Shown: positions 34,180 to 43,416, counted from the first letter of the stretch. The stretch: 64,000 nucleotides of DNA from CALGKJ01 sp049322695 (GCA_049322695.1 JBMORW010000037.1:12905-76904); one strand, 5' to 3'. Numbers and translations are program-made. The notes: generated by a model from the letters alone, not told the origin.

Positions 34180-34926
34180 TTACAGCATTGTCAATATTTC
34201 AGGAGTAGCGCCAGTTATAGCTATGGTGTTTTCGTAATGTGCTGACAGCTTACCATCAGCAGTTACTACTGTCCATCCATCAGATAATACCTTAACAGCA
34301 TATCTTCCTTGATTAACCATCGGCTCTATAGCTAAAGTCATACCAGATACAAGTCTTGGTCCCTTACCTTTAGGTCCATAGTTCGGAATCTGTGGTTCTT
34401 CATGCATTTTTGTTCCAATGCCATGACCTACCAAATCCCTGACTACGGAAAAGCCGTTGCTTTCTACGTGTTGCTGTATCGCATGAGATATATCAGATAA
34501 CCGATTGCCTTCTACTGCATACTCAAGTCCCTTGAAGAAGCTCTCTTCAGTTACCCTTATCAGCTTCTTAGCCATATCACTTATCTCGCCAACTGGCAAT
34601 GTACGTGCCGCGTCTCCATAGTAGCCCTTGTAGATGGCTCCAATATCAATACCGATAATATCGCCTTCTTTAAGTACTATAGGTCCGGGTATTCCATGTA
34701 CAACCTGCTCATTGATAGAGGTGCATATGCTTGCAGGAAATCCTTCGTAGCCCTTGAATGCAGGTACTGCACTGCATTTTCTGATATATTCCTCTGCTAA
34801 CACATCGAGTTCCTTTGTAGTTATCCCAGGACTAATTACCTCTTTAAGTTTTTCATGCGTTTCTGCTACTATGCCTCCAACAGTACGCATTAGCTCTAAC
34901 TCTCTTGTTGACTTAATGCTAATCAT
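34180..34926 (-). CDS. map: Methionine aminopeptidase type I
   Basis: Removes initiator methionine. Metal ligands are visible in GIDIGAIYKGYYGDAART (two Asp), VGHGIGTKMHEEP (His, Glu) and LAIEPM (Glu); the substrate His is in INEQVVHGIPG. Start at MISIKSTRELELM overlaps the adk stop as ATGA, with GGAGAAGG upstream; the longer frame is unlikely. Confidence 0.97.
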   Translation of the reverse strand: MISIKSTRELELMRTVGGIVAETHEKLKEVISPGITTKELDVLAEEYIRKCSAVPAFKGYEGFPASICTSINEQVVHGIPGPIVLKEGDIIGIDIGAIYKGYYGDAARTLPVGEISDMAKKLIRVTEESFFKGLEYAVEGNRLSDISHAIQQHVESNGFSVVRDLVGHGIGTKMHEEPQIPNYGPKGKGPRLVSGMTLAIEPMVNQGRYAVKVLSDGWTVVTADGKLSAHYENTIAITGATPEILTML

Positions 34927-35573
34927 CGAACCTTCTCCAATGCTTCGCATATATTTCTAAATACGTCCTCTGCGTCTTGCTCACCATCTACTGTTATGAG
35001 AATTCCCTTATCCCTGTAGTAGTCTATAAGTGGCTGTGTCTCGTTCTTATAAACTTCTAGCCTGTTAATCACAGTTGCAAGCTTATCATCTTCACGAACT
35101 ATCAGCAAACCGCCGCATTTATCGCATACATCTTCCTTCTCGGGCTTATTAAATACCAGATTATAGTTCGCCCCGCATTTGCTGCACACTCTTCTTCCGG
35201 TCATTCTACTTATAATTACCTCATCGCTCACTTCAAGATTTACTACAGCAGTAAGTTCTTTTCCTGTCTTGCTTAACTCGTTTCCAAGTGCTTCAGCTTG
35301 AATGAGAGTTCTTGGAAAGCCATCTAGCAGGAATCCGTTTTGGCAATCTGGCTCAAGAAATCTGTTCTCAATCATGCTAAGAGTTATATCGTCAGGAACA
35401 AGCAGTCCCTTGTCAATATACTTTTTTGCTTCCAATCCGATTTCATTGCCGGCTTTAATGTTCTTTCTGAACATGTCACCTGTCGATATATGCGGAATGG
35501 AGTAACTACTGATTATCATGGATGCTTGAGTACCCTTACCGGATCCTGGTGAGCCCAATAGAACTATCCTCAT
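34923..35573 (-). CDS. adk: Adenylate kinase, zinc-lid form (216 aa)
   Basis: P-loop GSPGSGKGTQ at the N-terminus, the FLLDGFPRT motif, and a LID with four cysteines (CSKCG and CDKCGG) that bind structural zinc. Interconverts AMP, ADP and ATP. Placed between secY and map as usual. Confidence 0.98.
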   Translation of the reverse strand: MRIVLLGSPGSGKGTQASMIISSYSIPHISTGDMFRKNIKAGNEIGLEAKKYIDKGLLVPDDITLSMIENRFLEPDCQNGFLLDGFPRTLIQAEALGNELSKTGKELTAVVNLEVSDEVIISRMTGRRVCSKCGANYNLVFNKPEKEDVCDKCGGLLIVREDDKLATVINRLEVYKNETQPLIDYYRDKGILITVDGEQDAEDVFRNICEALEKVR

Positions 35574-35601
35574 TTCCTCTCTCCATTTCTAACTGCAAAT
35601 G

Positions 35602-36858
35602 CTATTTCAAGAAACCTTGGTAGTTTCTCATAATCATTTGAGCTTCTACTTGCTTTATGAAGTCCATAGCAACACCAACAACGATTAAAAGAGATGTACC
35701 TCCAAACGCCAGCTGAATGGTAGTGAACTGAGCCAGTACTGTCGGAATTATTGCTATAGCAGCAAGGAATAATGCTCCTACCAATGTTATTCTGCTTAAG
35801 GACTTTGAAATAAAGTCTGATGTTGGCTTGCCTGGTCTGATACCAGGAATAAATCCGCCATACTTCTTTATGTTGTTCGCAACTTCAATAGGATTGAAGG
35901 TTACCGCAGTATAGAAGTATGTAAATCCGACTATAAGCAATGCATAAAAAATTGAGTGCGCCCATGTTCCAAAACTAAAGTAATTAGTTAAAAATCTATT
36001 TACTGCACTATTTGGAAAGAAAGCTGCTATCTGAGCCGGGAACTGTAACAAAGACATTGCGAATATTACAGGAATAACTCCGGCTTGGTTTACTTTCAGC
36101 GGAATATGAGAGCTCTGTCCGCCGTACATCTTTCTTCCTACAACTCTCTTGGCATATTGTACAGGTATTCTTCTTTGACCTTCCTGTATGTATACAACTG
36201 CCGCTATTATCAATACGGCAAATACACCAAACAGTATGATTTCAACTATACCTGTAGTGCCTGCCTGCCATAGCTTGAAGATTCTTGTTAGTTCCAGCGG
36301 TAATCTTGATACTATACCGGCAAAGATTATCAAGGATATACCGTTACCAATACCTCTTTCGTTGATCAGCTCACCCAACCACATTAAGAAGGCTGTACCG
36401 GCTGTCAAAACTATAGCTACCAGCAATATGTTCCAAACGCTGCTGCTCAGCATATAACCTCTGAGTCCATAGCCTAAAGCCAGTGCTTGAACAAGTGCTA
36501 ATATAACTGTTGCATATCTTGTGTACTGTGCTAATTTTCTTCTGCCCTCTTCGCCTTCCTTTGAAAGCGCTTCTAGGCTCGGTATCGCAATCGTCAGCAG
36601 TTGTAATATAATGGATGCGGTAATATATGGTGTAATGTTCATTGCAAATATTGAGAAATTACTGAATGCTCCCCCCGATATTGTGTCGAAAAACTGAATC
36701 AAACTGTTGTTACCGACAAATTGAGAGAGCTTAACTATGTCCATTCCAGGTACAGTTACTACTACACCAAAACGGAATATTATAAGCATCCCAAGGGTGA
36801 ATAACATCTTTTGTCTCAAATCAGGTATTTTCCAAGCATTTCTTAGAGTGTTTAACAC
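35602..36858 (-). CDS. secY: Protein translocase subunit SecY (418 aa)
   Basis: Ten-helix channel protein. GGAFSNFSIFAMNITPYITA corresponds to the plug/TM2 region, and GYGLRGYML, NERGIGNGISLIIFAG and the C-terminal MIMRNYQGFLK are typical. Starts one base after the rplO stop region, with rplO immediately upstream, standard spc-operon order. Confidence 0.97.
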   Translation of the reverse strand: MLNTLRNAWKIPDLRQKMLFTLGMLIIFRFGVVVTVPGMDIVKLSQFVGNNSLIQFFDTISGGAFSNFSIFAMNITPYITASIILQLLTIAIPSLEALSKEGEEGRRKLAQYTRYATVILALVQALALGYGLRGYMLSSSVWNILLVAIVLTAGTAFLMWLGELINERGIGNGISLIIFAGIVSRLPLELTRIFKLWQAGTTGIVEIILFGVFAVLIIAAVVYIQEGQRRIPVQYAKRVVGRKMYGGQSSHIPLKVNQAGVIPVIFAMSLLQFPAQIAAFFPNSAVNRFLTNYFSFGTWAHSIFYALLIVGFTYFYTAVTFNPIEVANNIKKYGGFIPGIRPGKPTSDFISKSLSRITLVGALFLAAIAIIPTVLAQFTTIQLAFGGTSLLIVVGVAMDFIKQVEAQMIMRNYQGFLK

Positions 36859-36859
36859 C

Positions 36860-37300
36860 TTATATCACCTCTACCTTTCCTCCTGCTGCTGCAATTTTTT
36901 CAGCTGCTGTTTTGCTGAATTTGTGTGCTTGAACTGTAAGGTTCTTTGTTAACTCGCCTGTTCCGAGTATCTTTATTCCACTCTTCATAGCCTTAACAAG
37001 TCCTGCTTCCTTGAGTGTCTCTGGATTTACTACTGTTCCAGCTTCAAATCTTTCAAGATCATGCAGATTTACTACTGCATACTCTTTTCTGAATATATTT
37101 GTAAAGCCTATTTTGGGCAATCTTCTATAAAGTGGCATCTGACCGCCTTCAAAGCCTATTCTTACTCCGCCGCCAGAACGTGCTTTCTGACCTTTTTCTC
37201 CTTTACCTGCTGACTTTCCTTGTCCTGAAGCTGTACCTCTACCGATTCTTTTTCTGTTTTTATTGGTACCTTCAGCAGGTCTCAGTTCGTGTAATTTCAT
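36860..37300 (-). CDS. rplO: Ribosomal protein uL15 (146 aa)
   Basis: Starts MKLHELRPAEGTNKNRKRIG and continues GRGTASGQGKSAGKG and GFEGGQMPLYRRLPK, diagnostic of uL15. Late assembly protein of the 50S subunit. AGGAGG upstream. Confidence 0.98.
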   Translation of the reverse strand: MKLHELRPAEGTNKNRKRIGRGTASGQGKSAGKGEKGQKARSGGGVRIGFEGGQMPLYRRLPKIGFTNIFRKEYAVVNLHDLERFEAGTVVNPETLKEAGLVKAMKSGIKILGTGELTKNLTVQAHKFSKTAAEKIAAAGGKVEVI

Positions 37301-37330
37301 TTTTACACCTCCTTAATTATGTGTACTCGA

Positions 37331-37510
37331 TTAAACTTCCTTCACTTCTACCAAGTGTATAACTTTTTCAATCATACCTCTTATTTGAGGTGTATCTTCA
37401 TGTACAACTTCACTGTTGATCCTCTTAAGACCAAGGGCTTTAACTGTATCAATCTGGTCTTGCTTTCTGCCTATTGTGCTTCTAACCAGTTTTACATTTA
37501 ATTTAGCCAA
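37331..37510 (-). CDS. rpmD: Ribosomal protein uL30 (59 aa)
   Basis: TTG start giving MAKLNVKLVRSTIGRKQDQ, with GGAGGG 7-8 bases upstream. The central LGLKRINSEV and final IRGMIEKVIHLVEVKEV match the family; 59 residues is normal. Lies between rpsE and rplO. Confidence 0.96.
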   Translation of the reverse strand: MAKLNVKLVRSTIGRKQDQIDTVKALGLKRINSEVVHEDTPQIRGMIEKVIHLVEVKEV

Positions 37511-37522
37511 TGCTGCTCCCTC

Positions 37523-38023
37523 CTAACCCAATATCTCTTCTACTGTTTTGCCTCTGAGTTTTGCAACTTCCTCAGCTGTCTTCAGGTTGCTAAGTCCTTC
37601 GATTGTAGCATTAACCATGTTTCTTGGGTTATTTGATCTTAATGATTTTGTTGTTATATCCTTAATGCCTGCCAACTCAAGAACCGCACGAGTAGGACCA
37701 CCAGCGATAACTCCAGTACCTTCCGGTGCGGGCATCATCATTACACTTCCAGCTCCGGATGTACCTATTATCTTATGAGGTATAGTTGTTCCTACTATAG
37801 GCACATGTATAAGATTCTTCTTTGCGTCTTCTATAGCTTTTCTAACTGCTTCTGGTATTTCAACGGATTTGCCTTTTCCAACTCCAACGTAGCCGTTCAT
37901 ATCGCCAACAACTACTATTGCGCTGAATCTGAAGGTTCTACCGCCTTTAACAACCTTAGCAACCCTGTTTATAGCAACGACCCTTTCTTTAAGGTCAAGC
38001 TTACTTGCATCTATTAGCTGCAT
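37523..38023 (-). CDS. rpsE: Ribosomal protein uS5 (166 aa)
   Basis: LKERVVAINRVAKVVKGGR and FSAIVVVGDMNGYVGVGKGK form the conserved double-stranded RNA-binding domain. PEGTGVIAGG and the C-terminal VEEILG are typical. Contributes to decoding accuracy and helicase activity at the mRNA entry. 12 bases before rpmD. Confidence 0.98.
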   Translation of the reverse strand: MQLIDASKLDLKERVVAINRVAKVVKGGRTFRFSAIVVVGDMNGYVGVGKGKSVEIPEAVRKAIEDAKKNLIHVPIVGTTIPHKIIGTSGAGSVMMMPAPEGTGVIAGGPTRAVLELAGIKDITTKSLRSNNPRNMVNATIEGLSNLKTAEEVAKLRGKTVEEILG

Positions 38024-38041
38024 TTATTTCCCTCCCTTGTA

Positions 38042-38410
38042 CTAGAATTCTAAACCGGCTTCTCTAGCTGCGTCTGCAAGTTCCTTTATTCTTCCGTGAT
38101 ATATATATCCGCCTCTATCGAAAACTACCTTCTTTATTCCTGCTTCTACTGCTCTCTTTGCTACTAAAGTGCCGACAGCCTTAGCTGATTCCTTATTGCC
38201 GCCGTGACCAATCTGACCTTTGATTTCTTTATCTAAAGTCGAGGCTGATACTAAAGTAACACCCTTAACATCATCAATAACCTGAGCATATATATTGCTT
38301 GCGCTTCTGAATACGTTTAATCTTGGTCTCTCTGCCGTACCTTCTATCTTCTTGCGCATTCTTAAATGTCTCTTTAGTCTTGCTGCGTTCTTACTACCTT
38401 TAGTTATCAC
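38042..38410 (-). CDS. rplR: Ribosomal protein uL18
   Basis: GTG start giving an ITKGSKNAARLKRHLRMRKK N-terminus, as in Bacillus uL18; AGGGG lies about 8 bases upstream. A GTG three codons earlier abuts that site and is less likely. RPRLNVFRSASNIYAQVIDD and FDRGGYIYHGRIKELA are diagnostic. Binds 5S rRNA. Confidence 0.95.
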   Translation of the reverse strand: MITKGSKNAARLKRHLRMRKKIEGTAERPRLNVFRSASNIYAQVIDDVKGVTLVSASTLDKEIKGQIGHGGNKESAKAVGTLVAKRAVEAGIKKVVFDRGGYIYHGRIKELADAAREAGLEF

Positions 38411-38433
38411 CCTATTCACCCCTTTTCTTTTTA

Positions 38434-38973
38434 TTACTTACCAGTTTTACCTTCTTTACGTCTGATTACTTCGTTGCTATACTTTATACCCTTTCCAAGG
38501 TATGGCTCAGGCTTTCTGACCGCTCTGATCTTTGCAGCGTGCAATCCGACTATTTCCTTATCAGCACCCTTAACAAGTATTTTGTTTGGTGCGGGAACTT
38601 CAGTTGTAATACCATCAGGATCTATCATTTCTACCGGATGTGAGTAACCCATTGTCAGCACGAGCTTGTTGCCTTGCTTTTGCGCTCTGTAACCTACACC
38701 GTTAATATCCAATGTTTTTTCAAAACCCTTGGATACACCTTCAACCATGTTGTTTATGAGAGCTCTAGTAAGACCGTGTAATGCTCTGTGCTGCTTCATG
38801 TCAGATGGTCTTGTTACGATTATCTTTCCATCTTCTATTGCCAGATTTATATCCTGGTGCATTTTCTTTACCAGTTGGCCTTTTGGACCCTTAACTGTCA
38901 CCAGGTTTTCGTTATCTATTTTAACCTCTACGCCTTGAGGAATAACCACCGGCATTTTACCTATTCTTGACAT
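38434..38973 (-). CDS. rplF: Ribosomal protein uL6 (179 aa)
   Basis: Two similar alpha/beta domains. MSRIGKMPVVIPQGVEV starts the first, and the C-terminal signature PEPYLGKGIKYSNEVIRRK is present. Lies near the factor-binding site of the 50S subunit. Confidence 0.98.
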   Translation of the reverse strand: MSRIGKMPVVIPQGVEVKIDNENLVTVKGPKGQLVKKMHQDINLAIEDGKIIVTRPSDMKQHRALHGLTRALINNMVEGVSKGFEKTLDINGVGYRAQKQGNKLVLTMGYSHPVEMIDPDGITTEVPAPNKILVKGADKEIVGLHAAKIRAVRKPEPYLGKGIKYSNEVIRRKEGKTGK

Positions 38974-39000
38974 CTGTGCACCTCCTGTTCCTTCCAGATT

Positions 39001-39399
39001 CTACCAAATGTAACAGAGAACTTCTCCGCCCACTCCCTGTAATCTTGCACTCTTATCTGTCATTATACCCTTTGATGTTGAAATTATAGCTAATCCAAGT
39101 CCTCCAAGAACCTTCGGGATTTGCTCTTTTCTTGCATATACTCTTAAACCAGGCTTGCTTATTCTCTTTAAGCCTGTTATAACTTTTTGCTTGTTATTGC
39201 CATACTTAAGGCTTACTCTTATTATACCTTGCTTGCCGTCGTCAATTATTTCATAAGACTTGATATAACCTTCATCCAATAATATCTGAGCTATAGACTT
39301 CTTGATATTTGATGATGGTATATCAACTACTTCATGCTTAACGGTGTTGGCATTCCTTATACGTGTAAGCATATCAGCAATTGGATCGTTTATAACCAT
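39001..39399 (-). CDS. rpsH: Ribosomal protein uS8 (132 aa)
   Basis: Start at MVINDPIADMLTRIRNAN, with GGGAGG 10 bases upstream; an earlier in-frame start would include that site. GIMTDKSARLQGVGGEVLCY is the conserved C-terminal segment. In many bacteria S8 binds spc mRNA as a repressor; whether it does so here cannot be seen. Confidence 0.97.
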   Translation of the reverse strand: MVINDPIADMLTRIRNANTVKHEVVDIPSSNIKKSIAQILLDEGYIKSYEIIDDGKQGIIRVSLKYGNNKQKVITGLKRISKPGLRVYARKEQIPKVLGGLGLAIISTSKGIMTDKSARLQGVGGEVLCYIW

Positions 39400-39496
39400 T
39401 AAACTTAAACCTCCCTTATACATAGTTTGAGTCTTACGTCTCCAAACTCGTTTTTGTAAATTTACCTGTATATCAAACTTTCGTTTCGTCCGAATT

Positions 39497-39682
39497 CTAC
39501 CAGCTTGCCTTCTTAACTCCCGGTATTTGTCCCTTATATGCCAGTTCTCTGAAGCATATACGGCAGATACCGAACTTTCTTAAATAAGCATGTGGTCTTC
39601 CGCATAATCTGCATCTGTTATATGCTCTAGTAGAAAATTTAGGAGTCTTTTGCTGCTTTAGAATCATTGCCTTCTTAGCCAC
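39497..39682 (-). CDS. rpsN: Ribosomal protein uS14, zinc type Z (61 aa)
   Basis: Short 61-residue form with CRLCGRPHAYLRKFGICRIC, two CxxC pairs that bind zinc. MAKKAMILKQQKTPKFSTRA precedes it. 97 bases lie before rpsH. Confidence 0.98.
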   Translation of the reverse strand: MAKKAMILKQQKTPKFSTRAYNRCRLCGRPHAYLRKFGICRICFRELAYKGQIPGVKKASW

Positions 39683-39697
39683 TATTTTCCCTCCATT

Positions 39698-40240
39698 CTA
39701 CTGGTTTGCATAAGGCATACCAAGAAGTCTGAGAAGTTCTCTTGCTTCTTCGTCTGTCTTAGCAGTTGTTACAAATATTATATCCATTCCTCTGATCTTG
39801 TCTACTTTATCATATTCGATTTCTGGGAATATGAGTTGTTCCTTAATACCGAGTGCAAAATTGCCTCTTCCGTCAAATGCCTTGGCAGAAACACCTCTAA
39901 AGTCTCTAACTCTTGGCAGTGCAACATTGAATAGCTTATCAGCAAACTCAAACATCTTAGTGCCGCGGAGTGTTACCTTTGCACCTATTGACATTCCTTG
40001 TCTAACCTTGAATGCCGCAACTGATTTTCTAGCCTTGGTTACTACCGGCTTTTGACCTGAAATTATTGCAAGATCTGCAACGGCAGCTTCCAATGATTTT
40101 GGATTATCCTTTGTATCTCCCAAGCCCATGTTTATTACTATCTTTTCGAGCTTTGGAATCTGCATTGTACTCTTATATTGAAACTTCTGCATCATAGCAG
40201 GAGCTACTTCATTAACGTACTTGTCTTTAAGTCTGTTCAA
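39698..40240 (-). CDS. rplE: Ribosomal protein uL5 (180 aa)
   Basis: Binds 5S rRNA in the central protuberance. IPKLEKIVINMGLGDTKDN, the KVTLRGTKMFEFADKLF region and FPEIEYDKVDKIRGMDI are conserved. AGGTAA lies ahead of the ATG and 16 bases separate it from rpsN. Confidence 0.98.
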   Translation of the reverse strand: MNRLKDKYVNEVAPAMMQKFQYKSTMQIPKLEKIVINMGLGDTKDNPKSLEAAVADLAIISGQKPVVTKARKSVAAFKVRQGMSIGAKVTLRGTKMFEFADKLFNVALPRVRDFRGVSAKAFDGRGNFALGIKEQLIFPEIEYDKVDKIRGMDIIFVTTAKTDEEARELLRLLGMPYANQ

Positions 40241-40263
40241 CCTGTTTACCTCCCTTCAGAGAA

Positions 40264-40602
40264 TTATTTATCTAATACTTCACCACAGTCTTTGCAGTAT
40301 CTTACTTTTGATTTGTCATCAAGCAGCTTGTGTCCAATTCTTACACCCTTCTTACACTTGTCGCACCAAAGCATAACCTTTGAGCTGAAGATAGGTGATT
40401 CCTGATGGATTATACCGCCCTGCTGAACTGTCTTTGAAGGCTTCTTGTGCTTTGTGCTCATGTTTATTCCTTCAACTATAACCTTTTGATCCTTTGGAAT
40501 TGCTACGAGCACTTTGCCCTTCTTGCCTTTTTCTTTTCCATTTATTACTACTACTGTATCGCCTTTTTTAACATGTAGTTTTTTTGCTTCCACGCCTGCC
40601 AC
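40264..40602 (-). CDS. rplX: Ribosomal protein uL24 with CxxC pairs (112 aa)
   Basis: KOW domain KKGDTVVVINGKEKGKKGKV near the N-terminus, an assembly initiator for the 50S subunit. The C-terminal half has two cysteine pairs, CDKCKK and CKDCGE, a potential zinc ribbon. Slightly longer than the 103-105 residues usual in Bacillus. Confidence 0.96.
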   Translation of the reverse strand: MAGVEAKKLHVKKGDTVVVINGKEKGKKGKVLVAIPKDQKVIVEGINMSTKHKKPSKTVQQGGIIHQESPIFSSKVMLWCDKCKKGVRIGHKLLDDKSKVRYCKDCGEVLDK

Positions 40603-40608
40603 CTCCTA

Positions 40609-40977
40609 TTAAAGAACTTCAGGAGCGAGGGACAATATTTTCATATACTCTTTATCTCTCAATTCTCTCGCTACAGGACCGAATATACGGGTTCCCTTTG
40701 GTTGCTTGTCATCCTTTATTATTACTGCTGCATTGTCATCAAATTTGATATAGCTGCCGTCAGCTCTTCTCAAACCTTTAACGCTTCTTACAATAACAGC
40801 CTTAACAACATCACCTTTTTTAACAACTCCACCAGGTGTTGCATCTTTAACAGAACAAATTATTATATCGCCAATGTTTGCATACTTTCTTCTTGTGCCG
40901 CCTAAAACTCGGATGCAAAGAAGTTCTTTTGCGCCGGAGTTATCTGCTACACTCAAACGCGTTTCTTGCTGTATCAT
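40609..40977 (-). CDS. rplN: Ribosomal protein uL14 (122 aa)
   Basis: MIQQETRLSVADNSGAKEL, then GVVKKGDVVKAVIVRS and the final EYMKILSLAPEVL are all diagnostic. Sits at the subunit interface. Six bases before rplX. Confidence 0.98.
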   Translation of the reverse strand: MIQQETRLSVADNSGAKELLCIRVLGGTRRKYANIGDIIICSVKDATPGGVVKKGDVVKAVIVRSVKGLRRADGSYIKFDDNAAVIIKDDKQPKGTRIFGPVARELRDKEYMKILSLAPEVL

Positions 40978-41000
40978 TCAAAAACCCTCCTTTCGGAATC

Positions 41001-41261
41001 TTACTTTGCTTTTTCAACTATTTCTACAAGTCTCCATCTCTTATCCTTGCTAAGAGGTCTTGTTTCCATTATTTTTACTCTGTCGCCTATGCCGCATTCG
41101 TTATTTTCGTCATGTGCCTTGAACTTTGTAGTTCTCTTTACTGATTTCTTGTAAAGAGGATGTCTTACCAAAGTTTCTATCGCAACAACAATTGTCTTAT
41201 CCATTTTATCACTGACAACTGTACCTACTCTTGTTTTTCTATTTGCTCTTTCAAGTGTCAT
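41001..41261 (-). CDS. rpsQ: Ribosomal protein uS17 (86 aa)
   Basis: OB-fold protein with VGTVVSDKMDKTIVVAIE and the conserved ETRPLSKDKRWRLVEIVEKA ending. Primary 16S binding protein. AGGAGG upstream. Confidence 0.98.
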   Translation of the reverse strand: MTLERANRKTRVGTVVSDKMDKTIVVAIETLVRHPLYKKSVKRTTKFKAHDENNECGIGDRVKIMETRPLSKDKRWRLVEIVEKAK

Positions 41262-41275
41262 TACTAAACCTCCTC

Positions 41276-41482
41276 CTATTTAGCCTCAATTGATTTGAGT
41301 TCTTTTTCTCTAAGGATGGTTTTGATTCTTGCTATAGATTTCTTCACATCTCTTACTTTTATTGGATTTTCAAGCTGACCTGTTGCCATCTGGAATCTAA
41401 GGTTGAATAATTCACCCTTAAGCTCAACCAGCTTTTGCTCCAACTCATTAACTGATAAATCACGAATCTTATTAGCTTTCAT
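41276..41482 (-). CDS. rpmC: Ribosomal protein uL29
   Basis: ATG start giving MKANKIRDLSVNELEQKL, the conserved N-terminus. A TTG four codons earlier has better spacing from GAGG and cannot be excluded. The two-helix protein with ELFNLRFQMATGQLENP is typical. Overlaps the rplP 3' end, so translation is coupled. Located at the peptide exit tunnel. Confidence 0.95.
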   Translation of the reverse strand: MKANKIRDLSVNELEQKLVELKGELFNLRFQMATGQLENPIKVRDVKKSIARIKTILREKELKSIEAK

Positions 41483-41909
41483 TTGCTTCACCAACCATTT
41501 CCTCAGTTTCTTGGCGAGTTACGAACTTGCACTTAACAGGAAGCTTGTGCATAGCAAGTCTCATCGCTTCTCTTGCAACTTCCTCAGAAACTCCCGCAAC
41601 CTCGAATAATACTCTGCCTGGCTTAACTACAGCTACCCAGTACTCTGGTGATCCCTTACCGGAACCCATACGTGTTTCTGCTGGCTTCTCAGTAACTGGT
41701 TTATCAGGGAATATCTTTATCCAAATCTTACCGCCTCTTTTTGTGTATCTTGTCATTGCCTGTCTGGCTGCCTCGATTTGATTGCTTGTTATCCATGCAG
41801 GTTCAGTTGCTTGCAACCCGAATTCGCCGTATGATACTACATTACCTCTTGTAGCCTTGCCTCTCATGTTTCCTCTTTGCTGTCTACGACGCTTAACTCT
41901 TTTTGGCAT
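41472..41909 (-). CDS. rplP: Ribosomal protein uL16 (145 aa)
   Basis: MPKRVKRRRQQRGNMRGKA, then FGLQATEPAWITSNQIEAAR and KGSPEYWVAVVKPGRVLFE are conserved. Organises the A-site region of the 50S. The ATG two codons inside the longest frame gives the usual start. Confidence 0.97.
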   Translation of the reverse strand: MPKRVKRRRQQRGNMRGKATRGNVVSYGEFGLQATEPAWITSNQIEAARQAMTRYTKRGGKIWIKIFPDKPVTEKPAETRMGSGKGSPEYWVAVVKPGRVLFEVAGVSEEVAREAMRLAMHKLPVKCKFVTRQETEEMVGEANES

Positions 41910-41914
41910 TAACA

Positions 41915-42607
41915 TTATTCTTCTCCTCCTTCCATCACAGCTGCCTTATCCTGTGTGGTCACACGGTTTTTGGCTTCAGGAAGAACCTCTCCTTTGTATA
42001 TCCAGACTTTAACACCTAATCTGCCATAGGTTGTATGTGCTTCTGCAAAACCATAGTCAATGTCTGCTCTCAAAGTGTGTAGAGGAATTGTTCCTTCACG
42101 ATACCATTCGCTTCTAGCTATTTCTGCGCCGCCCAATCTGCCTGAACACATTGCTTTTATACCCTTAGCGCCGCTCTTCATTGTTCTTTGCATTGTGGAT
42201 TTCATTGCTCTTCTGAAAGATATTCTCTTTTCAAGCTGAGCTGCTATATTTTCAGCAACCAATTGTGCATTAGTTTCGGGTACCTTTACTTCTGTGATAT
42301 TTACATTTACACTCTTGTTATTAGTCAGAGCTTCAAGTGCCTTTCTAAGTGTTTCTATACCGGCACCACCCTTACCGATTACCATTCCTGGCTTAGCAGT
42401 ATGAATATTAACCTTTATCTTGTTTGCTGTTCTTTCTATTTCTATCTTTGCTATACCTGCAGCATAAAGCTGAGATTTCAAGTATTCTCTGATTTTGTTG
42501 TCTTCAACTAGGAAATCAGCAAAGTTCTTATCGTTAGCATACCATTTAGTATCCCAATCCTTAATGATGCCGACTCTGAGTCCATGTGGATTAACCTTTT
42601 GGCCCAC
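41915..42607 (-). CDS. rpsC: Ribosomal protein uS3 (230 aa)
   Basis: MGQKVNPHGLRVGIIKDWD, a KH domain with PGMVIGKGGAGIETLRKALE, and the C-terminal SGRLGGAEIARSEWYREG are diagnostic. Part of the mRNA entry and helicase site. The C-terminal tail is short and acidic. Confidence 0.98.
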   Translation of the reverse strand: MGQKVNPHGLRVGIIKDWDTKWYANDKNFADFLVEDNKIREYLKSQLYAAGIAKIEIERTANKIKVNIHTAKPGMVIGKGGAGIETLRKALEALTNNKSVNVNITEVKVPETNAQLVAENIAAQLEKRISFRRAMKSTMQRTMKSGAKGIKAMCSGRLGGAEIARSEWYREGTIPLHTLRADIDYGFAEAHTTYGRLGVKVWIYKGEVLPEAKNRVTTQDKAAVMEGGEE

Positions 42608-42622
42608 TAATACTCCCTCCTT

Positions 42623-42958
42623 CTACTGTTTTTCTTTTAATACCATTGTTACGTGGCTGGTTCTCTTGAGGATTCTTACACCTCTGCCCATGGCTCTTGC
42701 CATGAATCTCTTAAGTGTAGGTCCTTGGGTAGCATATAATTCAGCTATATATAGCTTATCTTTATCCATATTGTGATTGTTTTCAGCATTTGCTATTGCT
42801 GAATCTAATAGCTTTTCTAAAACACTTGATGCTGCCTTCGGTGTATGCATCAATATTGCTTTAGCTTCGCCTACCTTTTTTCCTCTGATAAGCTGGTTAA
42901 CTATATCAACCTTTCTTGAGGACATTCTAACATATTTAACATGTGCTCTTGCTTCCAC
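42623..42958 (-). CDS. rplV: Ribosomal protein uL22 (111 aa)
   Basis: AHVKYVRMSSRKVDIVNQL and the loop GRGVRILKRTSHVTMVLKE that lines the exit tunnel are present. Macrolide-resistance changes map to that loop in other species. 15 bases before rpsC. Confidence 0.98.
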   Translation of the reverse strand: MEARAHVKYVRMSSRKVDIVNQLIRGKKVGEAKAILMHTPKAASSVLEKLLDSAIANAENNHNMDKDKLYIAELYATQGPTLKRFMARAMGRGVRILKRTSHVTMVLKEKQ

Positions 42959-43009
42959 AGGATGTACCTCCTTTTCCGTAATCTACTTGACTATATTGAT
43001 GTTTACATT

Positions 43010-43294
43010 TTACTTAAGAGCTGTTGATCTCTCAGTGTGGCCGCCATGTCCTCTGTATGTTCTGGTTGGTGCGAACTCACCAAGCTTGTGACCAACCATA
43101 TCTTCAGTCACATATACAGGAACATGCTTTCTGCCATCATATACAGCTATTGTATGTCCAACGAACTCCGGAAATATTGTTGAGCTTCTTGACCAAGTCT
43201 TAAGAACAACCTTCTTGCCGGATTTGTTCATATCTGCTATTCTTTTGAAAAGTTTTTCATCTACAAAAGGTCCTTTTTTAGTTGAACGGCTCAT
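43010..43294 (-). CDS. rpsS: Ribosomal protein uS19 (94 aa)
   Basis: MSRSTKKGPFVDEKLFKRI and GHKLGEFAPTRTYRGHGG are diagnostic. Head protein contacting S13. The 122-base gap to rplB holds heptad element R6; most other gaps in this operon are under 60 bases. Confidence 0.98.
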   Translation of the reverse strand: MSRSTKKGPFVDEKLFKRIADMNKSGKKVVLKTWSRSSTIFPEFVGHTIAVYDGRKHVPVYVTEDMVGHKLGEFAPTRTYRGHGGHTERSTALK

Positions 43295-43319
43295 CTATTA
43301 ATTGCCTCCTTCCTACATA

Positions 43320-43411
43320 TGAGTCACTAGTTTCTAGTCACTAGTCTCTAGTTTCAGATATGCTACGCAGCTTTTACTTCTTCCCAGTGACCAGCGACTA
43401 GTACCCAGCAA
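43320..43411. repeat. Heptad-repeat element R6
   Basis: Fills the rplB-rpsS gap inside the S10 operon. Left arm units GTCACTA, GTTTCTA and GTCTCTA in 7-nt register; right arm units CAGTGAC, CAGCGAC and CAGCAAC. A core ATGCTACGCAGC separates the arms. Confidence 0.85.
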
Positions 43412-43416
43412 CTATT